A stretch of 7,291 nt of DNA from Roseburia sp. (lineage in GTDB: Bacteria; Bacillota; Clostridia; Lachnospirales; Lachnospiraceae): assembly GCA_017626625.1 (NCBI GenBank), contig JAGAIK010000486.1:1-7291 (forward strand), in the 5' to 3' direction. Of the stretch, positions 1-5,892 are shown piece after piece. Made by a program: the position numbers and the translations under genes. The notes beneath the pieces are model-generated. The model made no database searches and had not been told where the DNA came from. It was given only the letters and a program-made list of their open reading frames with translations. The stretch's first letter is position 1. Each line of letters starts with the position of its first letter.

Positions 1-479
1 CGGGCATCCCACAACGCCCTGGTGGTCCCCAGTCTGCTTCCCGGTGCGCAGGGGTCATAGATGGCATGTCCCTCCTGGGTGGAGCATTCCGGATTTACGC
101 GGATACCGATACTAATATTCCGATTGTGCCCCGCAATAATCTCCCGGTGTTTCTCATACTGAGCCATAGAGTTAAAAATCACATGGTCGCAGATTTTTAC
201 CAGTTCCTTCATATCAGCTTCCTTATACGCCGGGGCAAACACATGGTTTTCCTTCCCCATTTCCTCATACCCAAGCCTTGCCTCAAACAGTCCGCTGGCT
301 GTGGTACCGCTTAGGTATTTTCCCATCAAAGGATAGAGTGAAAACATAGAAAAGGCTTTCTGCGCCAAAAGCACATGACACCCGGTGTCCTGCTCCAGTT
401 TTTGCAGTATAATTAAATTTTCTTTTAATTTCTTTCCATCCACCACATAGCATGGGGTAGGTAATTGCTGCCAGTCCAT
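1..479 (-). CDS. nspC: Carboxynorspermidine/carboxyspermidine decarboxylase, N-terminal part (runs off left edge)
   Basis: This PLP enzyme removes CO2 from carboxyspermidine or carboxynorspermidine, the last step to spermidine in the aspartate-semialdehyde route. About 159 codons are visible and stay open to base 1; the family is usually about 370-400 residues, so less than half is present. The alanine-racemase-like fold III start is clear: LPTPCYVVD at residues 6-14, then LLAQKAFS at 37-44, where Lys41 is the expected Schiff-base lysine. Further family-like stretches are SGLFEARLG, HVFAPAYKEADM and the GIRVNPECS segment near residue 130. The ATG at 479-477 has AAAGGAG (486-492) six bases upstream. 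It starts 30 bases after the dehydrogenase stop, so the two are very likely co-transcribed and the products act in sequence. I am sure of the family; the exact substrate is inferred from context. Confidence 0.93.
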   Translation of the reverse strand, partial: MDWQQLPTPCYVVDGKKLKENLIILQKLEQDTGCHVLLAQKAFSMFSLYPLMGKYLSGTTASGLFEARLGYEEMGKENHVFAPAYKEADMKELVKICDHVIFNSMAQYEKHREIIAGHNRNISIGIRVNPECSTQEGHAIYDPCAPGSRLGTTRALWDA

Positions 480-509
480 GTACCGCTCCTTTCAACGTAT
501 TGTCTGCTT

Positions 510-1768
510 CTACTCTACCGTCTGCGGATTTTCGTCCACAATCCATGGCAGACCATACTGGTTTAACATCTCCATAAAGGGATCCGGGTCAAACTCTTCG
601 ATATTAAATACGCCGTCTTTGTCCCACACCTTATCCACCACTAAAGCAGCCCCAATCATAGCTGGGACGCCTGTGGTATAGGAAATTGCCTGGGAGCCCA
701 CCTCTCTATAGCACTCCTGATGGTCGCAGACGTTATAAATATAGATGGTTTTCTCTTTCCCGTCTTTTTTTCCGGTAAAAATACAGCCAATGTTGGTTTT
801 TCCCACGGTTCTCGGTCCTAAAGATGCCGGGTCCGGCAGCAATGCCTTTAAGAACTGAATCGGCACAATCTCTTTTCCCTCAAACTGAATTGGAGAGGTA
901 GACAGCATTCCCACATTTTCCAGACATTTCATGTGGGTCAGGTAGCTCTGTCCAAAGGTCATAAAGAAACGAATCCGTTTCACTCCCGGCACATTTTTGC
1001 CAGGGACTCGATTTCCTCATGGTGCAGGAGATACATATCCTTTTCGCCTACCTGTGGAAAATTATATTCTCTTTTAATTTCCATTGGCTTCGTTTCCACC
1101 CAGTGACCGTTCTCCCAGTAAGAGCCGTTGGCAGATACCTCACGGAGATTAATTTCCGGGTTAAAGTTGGTGGCGAAGGGATAACCATGGTCGCCTCCGT
1201 TGCAGTCTAAAATATCAATATACTCAATTTCATCAAAGTAATGCTTCAGCGCATACGCCGTAAACACACTGGTAACACCGGGGTCAAAGCCGCTTCCCAA
1301 CAATGCGGTAATTCCCGCTTCCTTAAACCTCTCCCGGTAAGCCCACTGCCAGGAATAATCAAAATATGCCGTAAAGCCCTCTTCCTTACAGCGTTTCTCA
1401 TAAATGGCACGCCACTCTTTATCGTCCGTATCCTCCGGCTCATAGTTTGCCGTATCAATATAGTCCACCTTGCAGGCAAGGCAGGCATCCATAATTGTTA
1501 AATCCTGATATGGCAAAGCTACATTCAACACGGCATCCGGCTGATAGTCCCTGATTAATGCAATCAGCTCTTCCACCTTATCCGCATCTACCTGTGCCGT
1601 GGTAATCACCGTATCTGTGTTTTTTTCCAGCTTCTCCTTCAGCGCATCGCACTTTGCCTTGGTCCGGCTGGCAATGCAAATCTCCTGAAACGTCCTGCTG
1701 TTCTGACAGCACTTGTGAATCGCCACGCCCGCCACGCCGCCGCAGCCGATAATTAATAATCTTCCCAT
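510..1768 (-). pseudogene. Carboxynorspermidine/carboxyspermidine dehydrogenase (saccharopine dehydrogenase family), split by a -1 frameshift
   Basis: The intact enzyme makes carboxyspermidine reductively from putrescine and aspartate semialdehyde with NADPH, just before the NspC step. The first reading frame (1768-980, 262 codons) holds the Rossmann start MGRLLIIGCGGVAG, then ASRTKAKCDAL, NVALPYQDLTIMDACLACKVDYIDTANYEP, GFDPGVTSVFTAY and FATNFNPEINLREV. It ends in an off-family tail, MCRE. The second frame takes over near 998 and runs to 510 with VPGVKRIRFFMTFGQSYLTH, IVPIQFLKALLPDP, YTTGVPAMIGAALV and FDPDPFMEMLNQYGLPW, which is the expected C-terminal half. Joined as LAK-NVPGVKR the protein would be about 419 residues, normal for the family. 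GAGG at 1774-1777 lies five bases before the ATG at 1768. As written the sequence gives a truncated protein. It could be a true mutation, a base-calling error, or slippage. The family call is firm; only its status as broken is uncertain. Confidence 0.9.
994..998 (-). other. Frameshift site: run of five A in the dehydrogenase
   Basis: On the coding strand the run reads GCA AAA ATG. The frame that carries the rest of the protein needs GCA AAA AAT GTG, so one A is missing. The zero frame hits TGA four codons after the lysine codon (stop at 980-982). A tRNA-Lys slip by one base on A-AAA would restore the frame, but there is no classic X-XXY-YYZ heptamer and A5 is short for polymerase slippage. 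A one-base deletion or a sequencing indel is simpler. Confidence 0.85.
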
Positions 1769-1784
1769 TGTTTCCTCTCTTTCC

Positions 1785-1798
1785 GCCGCTGCTGCGGC
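1785..1798 (-). repeat. GC-rich hairpin just before the dehydrogenase ribosome binding site
   Basis: GCCGC at 1785-1789 pairs with GCGGC at 1794-1798 around a four-base loop. It ends seven bases upstream of the GAGG ribosome binding site at 1774-1777 and leaves that site free. No T run follows, so it is not a terminator. It may affect translation or protect the downstream mRNA; that is inference. Confidence 0.6.
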
Positions 1799-1813
1799 TT
1801 TTAAATTTTTTAA

Positions 1814-1838
1814 GAAGAATGCCGTTTTTGCATTCTTC
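1814..1838 (-). repeat. Perfect 9-bp hairpin in the speE-dehydrogenase gap
   Basis: GAAGAATGC at 1814-1822 is the exact reverse complement of 1830-1838, with a seven-base loop. On the transcribed strand it is followed by TTAAAAAATTT rather than a clean T run, so it is a poor terminator. It is the middle one of three stem-loops between two operon genes. Confidence 0.7.
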
Positions 1839-1839
1839 C

Positions 1840-1910
1840 GTGTGAGACTTAGAAGTCCTTTGGCGTTGTGCCCATTGGTGCAACGTCAATTTTAGGACTT
1901 CTTCTCACAC
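1840..1910 (-). repeat. Long 71-base hairpin overlapping the speE stop codon
   Basis: GTGTGAGA (1840-1847) pairs with TCTCACAC (1903-1910), and AGAAGTCCT (1851-1859) pairs with AGGACTTCT (1894-1902). This gives a 17-bp stem with a three-base bulge at 1848-1850. An inner CGTTG/CAACG stem (1864-1868 with 1881-1885) extends it. The outer arm contains the last codons and the TAA stop of speE (1892-1894). There is no T run on either side. Such a structure inside an operon can mark an mRNA processing or stability site, or be a small palindromic repeat element; the window alone cannot tell. Confidence 0.8.
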
Positions 1911-2770
1911 TGCTTTCTGCCTTCTTCTTCCTCTAACATATCCTCCACATACTTCGGCAGCATAAATGCCCCCTTATGGAGATTGGTGGTGTAATACCAG
2001 GTCTTAATCTTCCGCTCCTTCCAGCGCTTTGCATTCAAATCCTCCAACGGGTGATATTTCTTTGAAGCAAACCCAAAGAGCCAGTAACCGGAGGAACAGG
2101 TTGGAATATGTGCCTGGAATACCCGGCTGATGGGAAAACTGTTGCTTGCCTTCCGGTGCATTCCCCGGCAGGATTCCTCGTCCTCATCATAAAAGGGACT
2201 GCCATGCTGATATACCATGATTCCGTCATCCTTTAACGCCCGGTAACAGTTGCCGTAAAATTCCTTGGTAAAAAGTCCCGCCGTATGCCCCAGGGGGTCT
2301 ATGGCGTCGTTGATAATCAAATCATATTCATCATGCTTTAACCGCAGGAATTTCAACCCGTCCTCGTAGTAAATCGTCACCCGCTCGTCCGAAAGCCCCC
2401 TGGCATTGTCCGGGAAAAACTCCTTGCATACCTCCACAAACACCCGGTCCGACTCCACCACATCAATCTGCTCTATTTCCTCATAATAGGAAAGCTCCCT
2501 TGCCACGCCGCCGTCACCGCCGCCAATGACTAACACCTTTTTGACATGGGGATGCACCGCCATCGGCACGTGGACAATCATTTCGTCATAGACAAACTCG
2601 TCCTTTTCCGAAAACACAATGCTGCCGTCAGAGCTTAAAAACCTGCCAAATTCCTCGGAATCAAACACGTCAATCCGCTGAAATTCCGTCTGCAGCCCGA
2701 ATAGCTGCTTCTGCACCTTGATGGAAACCTTTACCTTTTCCGTCTGGTAGTCTGAAAACCAAAGTTCCAT
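1892..2770 (-). CDS. speE: SpeE-like polyamine aminopropyltransferase, divergent
   Basis: The family transfers an aminopropyl group from decarboxylated S-adenosylmethionine to putrescine to make spermidine in the cytoplasm. I start at the ATG at 2770 (MELWFSDYQ), a typical SpeE N-terminus, with GGAGGG (2776-2781) five bases upstream; an in-frame start at 2824 would overlap the previous gene and add an atypical 18 residues. The protein is 292 residues, normal size. Motifs: DEFVYDEMIVHV at 58-68, the nucleotide loop GGGDGG at 83-88, VVESD at 104-108, EDG at 136-138, and NDAIDPLG at 154-161 with Asp155 matching the usual catalytic Asp. Oddities: the usual VDS(T/S)DPVGP reads NDAIDPLGH, and the usual IPTYPSG reads IPTCSSG (222-228). 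No speD is in the window. It lies 19 bases after the decarboxylase, in one operon. Function could differ from classic spermidine synthase. Confidence 0.9.
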   Translation of the reverse strand: MELWFSDYQTEKVKVSIKVQKQLFGLQTEFQRIDVFDSEEFGRFLSSDGSIVFSEKDEFVYDEMIVHVPMAVHPHVKKVLVIGGGDGGVARELSYYEEIEQIDVVESDRVFVEVCKEFFPDNARGLSDERVTIYYEDGLKFLRLKHDEYDLIINDAIDPLGHTAGLFTKEFYGNCYRALKDDGIMVYQHGSPFYDEDEESCRGMHRKASNSFPISRVFQAHIPTCSSGYWLFGFASKKYHPLEDLNAKRWKERKIKTWYYTTNLHKGAFMLPKYVEDMLEEEEGRKQCEKKS

Positions 2771-2789
2771 TTTCTCCCTCCATTCTCCG

Positions 2790-4259
2790 TTACTTCCGGA
2801 TTTGCCGCTCATCTGAGAGCACATTTAAGTTCTCCACCGCCGCATCCTCCGTGCCCTGCATGGAACAGCCCTTCTCCTTGGCATAAATGATGTACTCAAT
2901 CAGTTCCTGCGTAATCATCTCCCCCGGAGCTAAAATGGGAATGCCCGGCGGATAGCACATCACAAACTCCCCGCAGATTTTTCCCGCCGTCTTCCGCAAC
3001 GGAAGAGATTTCTTCTCCGCATAAAATGCCGCCTGGGGAGAAATCAGCACAGTAGGATTTATATATTCTGTATTTAACATTTTCGTCGGGTCCTGGGAAT
3101 ACAGGCGTTTAATATCCGCCAATGCTCCCACCAGCCGCTCGATATCCTGTATCCTGTCACCGATGGAAATATAGGCGAGAATGTTTGCAATATCCCCAAA
3201 TTCAATCTGGATATCATATTCATCCCGCAGCAAATCGTAGACCTCAATCCCCGCTAACCCGATATCTCTGGTGTAAACCGAGAGCTTTGTCACATCAAAA
3301 TCATAGACGCTGCCTCCGTTTATCATGTCCTTTCCATAAGCATAAAAACCACCGATGGAGTTAATCTCCGCCCTGGCATATTCCGCCATCTCACTGACTT
3401 TACGGAAGGATTCTTTTCCCCGAAGCGCTAAATTTCTCCTGGAAATATCCAGGCTTGACATCAGCAGGTAAGAGGCGCTGGTGGTCTGGGTCAGGTTAAT
3501 AATCTGGCTGACATATTCCCAGTTCACATGTTTTCCCGTCAAAAGCAGGGAGCTCTGGGTCAGGCTTCCGCCGGACTTGTGCATGGAGACAGATGCCATA
3601 TCCGCCCCGGCATCCATGGCACAGATTGGAAGATTTTCCCCAAAATAAAGGTGGGTGCCGTGTGCCTCGTCCACTAAAACCAGCATATCATGTTCATGCG
3701 CCAGCTTTACGATGGATTTCAAATCGGAACAAATCCCGTAATAAGTAGGATTGTTCACAAAAACCGCCACCGCACCGGGATTTTCCAGAATGGCTTTCTC
3801 CACCTCGGAAATCTGCATTCCAAGGGAAATCCCAAGCTTCGTATCCACCTCCGGATTCACATAGACCGGAACCGCTCCGCAGAGCACTAACGCATTAATC
3901 ACGCTTTTATGTACATTTCTCGGCAAAATAATCTTATCCCCCGCCTTACAGCTGGCTAAAATCATACTCTGAACCGACGACGTGGTCCCTCCCACCATGA
4001 AAAAGGCGTGGTCCGCACGAAACGCCTCCGCCGCCAGTTCCTCGGCTTCCTTGATAACGGAAACCGGGTGGCAGAGATTGTCCAGAGGCTTCATGGAGTT
4101 AACGTCTAGGCTGACGCATTTTTCCCCCAACAGCTCCACCAGTTCGGGATTGCCCCGCCCTCTTTTATGACCCGGCACATCAAAGGGAACCACCCTCCGT
4201 TTCTTTAACTGCTCTAGCGCCTCGTACACCGGGGCACGCATCTGTGGATTTTTTTCCAT
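2790..4259 (-). CDS. speA: PLP-dependent Orn/Lys/Arg decarboxylase, probably arginine decarboxylase (SpeA/YaaO type)
   Basis: This fold-type-I PLP enzyme decarboxylates a basic amino acid; by context arginine to agmatine, feeding polyamine synthesis. Visible motifs, numbered from the ATG at 4259: FDVPGHKRGRG near 26-36, GGTTSS at 90-95, RNVHKS at 114-119, VDEAHGTH at 196-203 with Asp197 and His200 placed to hold the cofactor ring, and SMHKSGGSLTQSS at 225-237 with Lys228 as Schiff-base lysine. The C-terminal domain ends with CYPPGIPILAPGE. At 489 residues it matches the short Bacillus SpeA form and lacks the N-terminal wing of the long inducible enterobacterial enzymes. I prefer ATG 4259 to the in-frame GTG at 4268 because AGGAAG (4268-4273) sits eight bases before the ATG and overlaps the GTG. 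It is the first gene of the operon. Lysine or ornithine as substrate cannot be ruled out from sequence. Confidence 0.93.
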   Translation of the reverse strand: MEKNPQMRAPVYEALEQLKKRRVVPFDVPGHKRGRGNPELVELLGEKCVSLDVNSMKPLDNLCHPVSVIKEAEELAAEAFRADHAFFMVGGTTSSVQSMILASCKAGDKIILPRNVHKSVINALVLCGAVPVYVNPEVDTKLGISLGMQISEVEKAILENPGAVAVFVNNPTYYGICSDLKSIVKLAHEHDMLVLVDEAHGTHLYFGENLPICAMDAGADMASVSMHKSGGSLTQSSLLLTGKHVNWEYVSQIINLTQTTSASYLLMSSLDISRRNLALRGKESFRKVSEMAEYARAEINSIGGFYAYGKDMINGGSVYDFDVTKLSVYTRDIGLAGIEVYDLLRDEYDIQIEFGDIANILAYISIGDRIQDIERLVGALADIKRLYSQDPTKMLNTEYINPTVLISPQAAFYAEKKSLPLRKTAGKICGEFVMCYPPGIPILAPGEMITQELIEYIIYAKEKGCSMQGTEDAAVENLNVLSDERQIRK

Positions 4260-4341
4260 CACATTCACTTCCTACCATTTTCTGCTATTTTCCTGCTCTT
4301 CCCTCTGCTGCATAAGCGGGCATTCTTCGAACTATTTTGCC

Positions 4342-4402
4342 GCACAGGAGAAGCCTTTTCCCTGTGACTTCGGGCGCCCAAAGGGGAACCCGAAGCCTGT
4401 GC
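4342..4402 (-). promoter_or_regulatory. Foldable stretch between terminator and speA with two exclusive pairings
   Basis: In transcript order, GCACAGG (4402-4396) is followed by a CTTCGGG/CCCGAAG hairpin (4395-4368), then CACAGG (4366-4361), then CCTGTGC (4348-4342). The last segment can pair with the first (7 bp) or with the third (6 bp), not both. GAAGCCT also occurs twice (4350-4356, 4392-4398). The block begins three bases after the terminator T run and ends about 80 bases before the speA start. I see no convincing promoter in it, so it is probably part of a long leader. Confidence 0.5.
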
Positions 4403-4404
4403 GC

Positions 4405-4437
4405 AAAAAAAGAACAGGCGACCTTTATCACCTGTTC
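4405..4437 (-). terminator. Strong intrinsic terminator upstream of the polyamine operon
   Basis: On the minus strand GAACAGGTGA (4437-4428) pairs with TCGCCTGTTC (4421-4412): ten pairs with one G-T wobble around the loop TAAAGG. Seven T follow (4411-4405). This is a textbook Rho-independent terminator, but it lies about 300 bases after the candidate promoter and 145 bases before speA. It therefore either ends a small RNA or acts as an attenuator for the operon. Confidence 0.9.
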
Positions 4438-4531
4438 CATAACCATCATACGATATAGCCATACGAAATGTATTTTTTCTCTTATCTACATTCTGCAAAA
4501 ACTATTTTCAGAGCTGTGTGGCACCTTCGCC

Positions 4532-4545
4532 AGCAAATATTTGCT
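4532..4545. repeat. 14-bp perfect palindrome, copy 1 of GCAAATATTTGC
   Basis: AGCAAATATTTGCT is its own reverse complement. Its 12-bp core recurs exactly at 4696-4707, with centres 163 bp apart. It could be a dimeric regulator's operator or one arm of a long-range RNA helix with the other copy. Confidence 0.7.
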
Positions 4546-4695
4546 ATTCCTACTCTTTATTGACCGTTTCACAAGTGATATCTCTTATTGAGAACTTATA
4601 AAATTTGAGCTTTTAACTCAATCAATAACGTGGCTTTACGCCACAATCGGCAGCTGCCCCGCCTGTCCGTATGGGCTTAACCAACTAATTGGTGG

Positions 4696-4707
4696 GCAAA
4701 TATTTGC
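4696..4707. repeat. 12-bp perfect palindrome, copy 2 of GCAAATATTTGC
   Basis: This is the same 12-bp core as at 4533-4544. It lies about 30 bases downstream of the predicted transcription start of the operon leader, a position where a bound repressor would block elongation or initiation. As RNA it could instead pair with the other copy. Confidence 0.7.
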
Positions 4708-4739
4708 ATGAAAACAATTTTCGCATTCATGTGATTTGA

Positions 4740-4768
4740 AGTATAGCATAGCGCAGGAGTAATTGCAA
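4740..4768 (-). promoter_or_regulatory. Sigma-A type promoter for the leader and polyamine operon
   Basis: On the minus strand TTGCAA (4768-4763) and TATACT (4745-4740) are separated by exactly 17 bases; the -10 matches consensus at five of six positions and the -35 at four of six. Transcription would begin near 4733, giving a leader of about 470 bases before the speA start. No equally good promoter is seen between the terminator and speA. Confidence 0.65.
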
Positions 4769-4789
4769 TAAATTTTTTCACAATTTATT
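4767..4789. repeat. 8-bp inverted repeat next to the -35 box
   Basis: AATAAATT (4767-4774) and AATTTATT (4782-4789) are exact reverse complements seven bases apart, abutting and overlapping the -35 hexamer of the leader promoter by two bases. It may be an operator, an AT-rich promoter upstream element, or chance in AT-rich DNA. Confidence 0.4.
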
Positions 4790-4829
4790 TCTCTATCCCT
4801 GTAGACAAACGCTGCAATTTTGCAGTGAC

Positions 4830-4850
4830 AAAAAGCTAGTCACCAGCTTT
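4830..4850 (-). terminator. Weak terminator hairpin overlapping the nfo stop
   Basis: On the minus strand AAAGCTGG (4850-4843) pairs with CTAGCTTT (4839-4832) around TGA, the nfo stop codon, with one G-T pair. It runs into TTTTT in total. The stem is AT-rich, so termination is probably partial. A second small inverted repeat, CTGCAA/TTGCAG at 4812-4825, follows. Confidence 0.45.
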
Positions 4851-5661
4851 GAACCAGGGCAATCTCCCTCGCATAGCCCGCATCATCATTGGGCGTCTCT
4901 AAAATAAAGGGCTTTCCCGCAAGCAGCGGGTGGGTCGCCACACGTTTCATTGCGGCAAGTCCGATACACCCCTCCCCGATTCTGGCATGGCGGTCCTTGT
5001 GGGCGCCGCATTCATTCATACTGTCATTGAAATGCACGGCATAAAGCCTGTCTAACCCAATCACCCGGTCAAATTCCTCTAGCACCTCGTCTAAATGGTT
5101 CACAATATCGTAGCCGCCGTCCCAGACATGGCAGGTGTCAAAGCAGACGCCCATTTTCTCCTGAAGTGCAACCATATCTAAAATCCGGCGCAGTCCCTCA
5201 AAATTTCTTCCTATTTCACTGCCCTTCCCCGCCATGGTTTCAAGCAGTACGATGGTAGTCTGCTGCGGCGTCAGCACTTCGTTTAACACCTCCGCAATGA
5301 GGTCAATCCCTGCCTCCGCCCCCTGTCCCACATGGGAACCGGGGTGAAAATTATAATAATTTCCCGGCGTGTACTCCATCCGTTTTAAATCGTCCGCAAT
5401 CACTTCCCTGGAAAAATTCCGCACGTCCTCCTTTGCCGCACAGAGATTCATGGTGTAGGGCGCATGTGCCACCAGTTTCCCAAAGGAATGCTCCTCTGCA
5501 AATTCCAAAAACCGCTCCACGTCCCCCGTGTCAATCTCCTTTGCCTTTCCTCCCCGGGGATTTCTGGTGAAAAAAGCGAAGGTGTTGGCTCCTAAAGAAA
5601 CTGCCATTTTTCCCATGGCAAGGTAGCCTTTCGATGAAGAAAGATGATTTCCTATTAACAT
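4840..5661 (-). CDS. nfo: Endonuclease IV, AP endonuclease
   Basis: The enzyme cuts DNA 5' of abasic sites and clears blocked 3' ends in base excision repair, using three metal ions (zinc in the known enzymes). All nine metal ligands known from E. coli Nfo have a match: His66 (HAPY), His106 and His110 (FHPGSH), Glu141 (LLETMAG), Asp175 and His178 ([13 protein letters not shown]), His210 (VHFND), Asp223 and His225 ([10 protein letters not shown]), and Glu255 (LETPN). The 273 residues match the TIM-barrel family's usual length and both ends look native. The ATG at 5661 has AAAGGA (5669-5674) seven bases upstream. It has its own promoter and a weak terminator, and is separated from the polyamine genes by 580 bases, so it is probably a single-gene unit. 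Confidence 0.97.
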   Translation of the reverse strand: MLIGNHLSSSKGYLAMGKMAVSLGANTFAFFTRNPRGGKAKEIDTGDVERFLEFAEEHSFGKLVAHAPYTMNLCAAKEDVRNFSREVIADDLKRMEYTPGNYYNFHPGSHVGQGAEAGIDLIAEVLNEVLTPQQTTIVLLETMAGKGSEIGRNFEGLRRILDMVALQEKMGVCFDTCHVWDGGYDIVNHLDEVLEEFDRVIGLDRLYAVHFNDSMNECGAHKDRHARIGEGCIGLAAMKRVATHPLLAGKPFILETPNDDAGYAREIALVQSW

Positions 5662-5747
5662 AAATATATCCTTTCCGTCTATACAGTCTGCGAATGGCGA
5701 AGTTTCTCTATTTATGAATGTAAGTTCTCCGGCTCATTCTTATGGTT

Positions 5748-5776
5748 ATTATAAATATTGCATTCTCAAACTGCAA
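5748..5776 (-). promoter_or_regulatory. Likely nfo promoter
   Basis: On the minus strand a perfect TATAAT (5753-5748) lies exactly 17 bases after TTGCAG (5776-5771), which keeps the TTG of the -35 consensus. The predicted start is near 5741, leaving about 80 bases of 5' untranslated RNA before nfo. Confidence 0.6.
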
Positions 5777-5793
5777 TAGGAAATGCCTCTCAG

Positions 5794-5866
5794 TCAAATG
5801 CAGGTTCGATGTACTCCTTTATCAGCCTGATTCTGTCCCGGGGTCTTTTGTCAATATAAGAAGTAA
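5794..5866 (-). pseudogene. C-terminal fragment of an unknown host gene cut by the insertion sequence
   Basis: Directly outside the left end of the insertion sequence the minus strand reads TSYIDKRPRDRIRLIKEYIE, then PAFD and a TGA stop at 5796-5794. The mix of charged and hydrophobic residues looks like a real amphipathic C-terminus rather than random sequence, and there is no start codon in the piece. I do not recognise the protein. The 5' part would lie beyond base 7291 if the element simply inserted here. Being only 23 codons, it could also be a chance open frame. Confidence 0.45.
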
Positions 5867-5885
5867 TTTGAGTTTCCCCATTTTT
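5867..5885 (+). repeat. Left terminal inverted repeat of the insertion sequence
   Basis: TTTGAGTTTCCCCATTTTT is an exact 19-base reverse complement of 7273-7291. The repeat may extend outward by bases that cannot be compared because the window ends. Confidence 0.92.
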
Positions 5886-5892
5886 CAAATCC

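Larger units (their letters stand above)
4405..4733 (-). ncRNA. Candidate structured leader or small RNA of about 330 nt upstream of the polyamine operon
   Basis: The interval is bounded by a promoter (4740-4768) and an intrinsic terminator (4405-4437) and has no credible protein gene. Hairpins seen, as plus-strand positions: ACCAA/TTGGT at 4680-4693, GGC-AGCT-GCC at 4649-4658, GTGGC/GCCAC at 4630-4644 with a five-base loop, TTGAG/CTCAA at 4605-4621, and AAGT-TCTC/GAGA-ACTT at 4573-4597 with a four-base bulge. Two copies of GCAAATATTTGC (4533-4544, 4696-4707) could pair with each other and close this set into one domain. GGACAGGCG (4668-4660) can pair over nine positions, one G-U, with the terminator's 3' arm (4420-4412), as an antiterminator would. 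I do not recognise the RNA class. The 5' end is inferred. Confidence 0.5.

Noticed and set aside
66..314. Plus-strand open frame of 82 codons at the left edge
   Set aside because: It is antisense to the conserved N-terminal part of nspC, which explains the sequence better.
991..1000. Programmed -1 frameshift at the A run
   Set aside because: There is no X-XXY-YYZ heptamer, no clear downstream pseudoknot, and only five A. I do not know this family to use recoding, so mutation or sequencing error is preferred.
1578..1889. 103-codon open frame overlapping the dehydrogenase start
   Set aside because: It is out of frame with a well-conserved gene, rich in Arg and Gly, and crosses the intergenic hairpins. 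It is a shadow frame.
2771..2824. Earlier start for speE at 2824
   Set aside because: The extra 18 residues are not SpeE-like and would overlap the end of speA; the ATG at 2770 has a much better ribosome binding site at 2776-2781.
4265..4498. Open frame of 77 codons on the minus strand just before speA
   Set aside because: It runs straight through the terminator and the hairpin block, has low-complexity basic and serine-rich composition, matches no family I know, and has no convincing ribosome binding site. It is best seen as a by-product of the leader RNA sequence.
4628..4674. Resemblance to a cyclic-di-GMP-I (GEMM) riboswitch: ACGGACAGG and GGCGTAAAGCCACG on the minus strand
   Set aside because: The match to ACGCACAGG and GACGCAAAGCC is suggestive, but the GCAAACC segment and the GAAA tetraloop stem between them are missing. 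A covariance-model search should decide; I would not call it by eye.
4260..4740. T-box or tRNA-like leader
   Set aside because: No T-box core (AGGGTGG-like) precedes the terminator, and no cloverleaf or CCA end is present.
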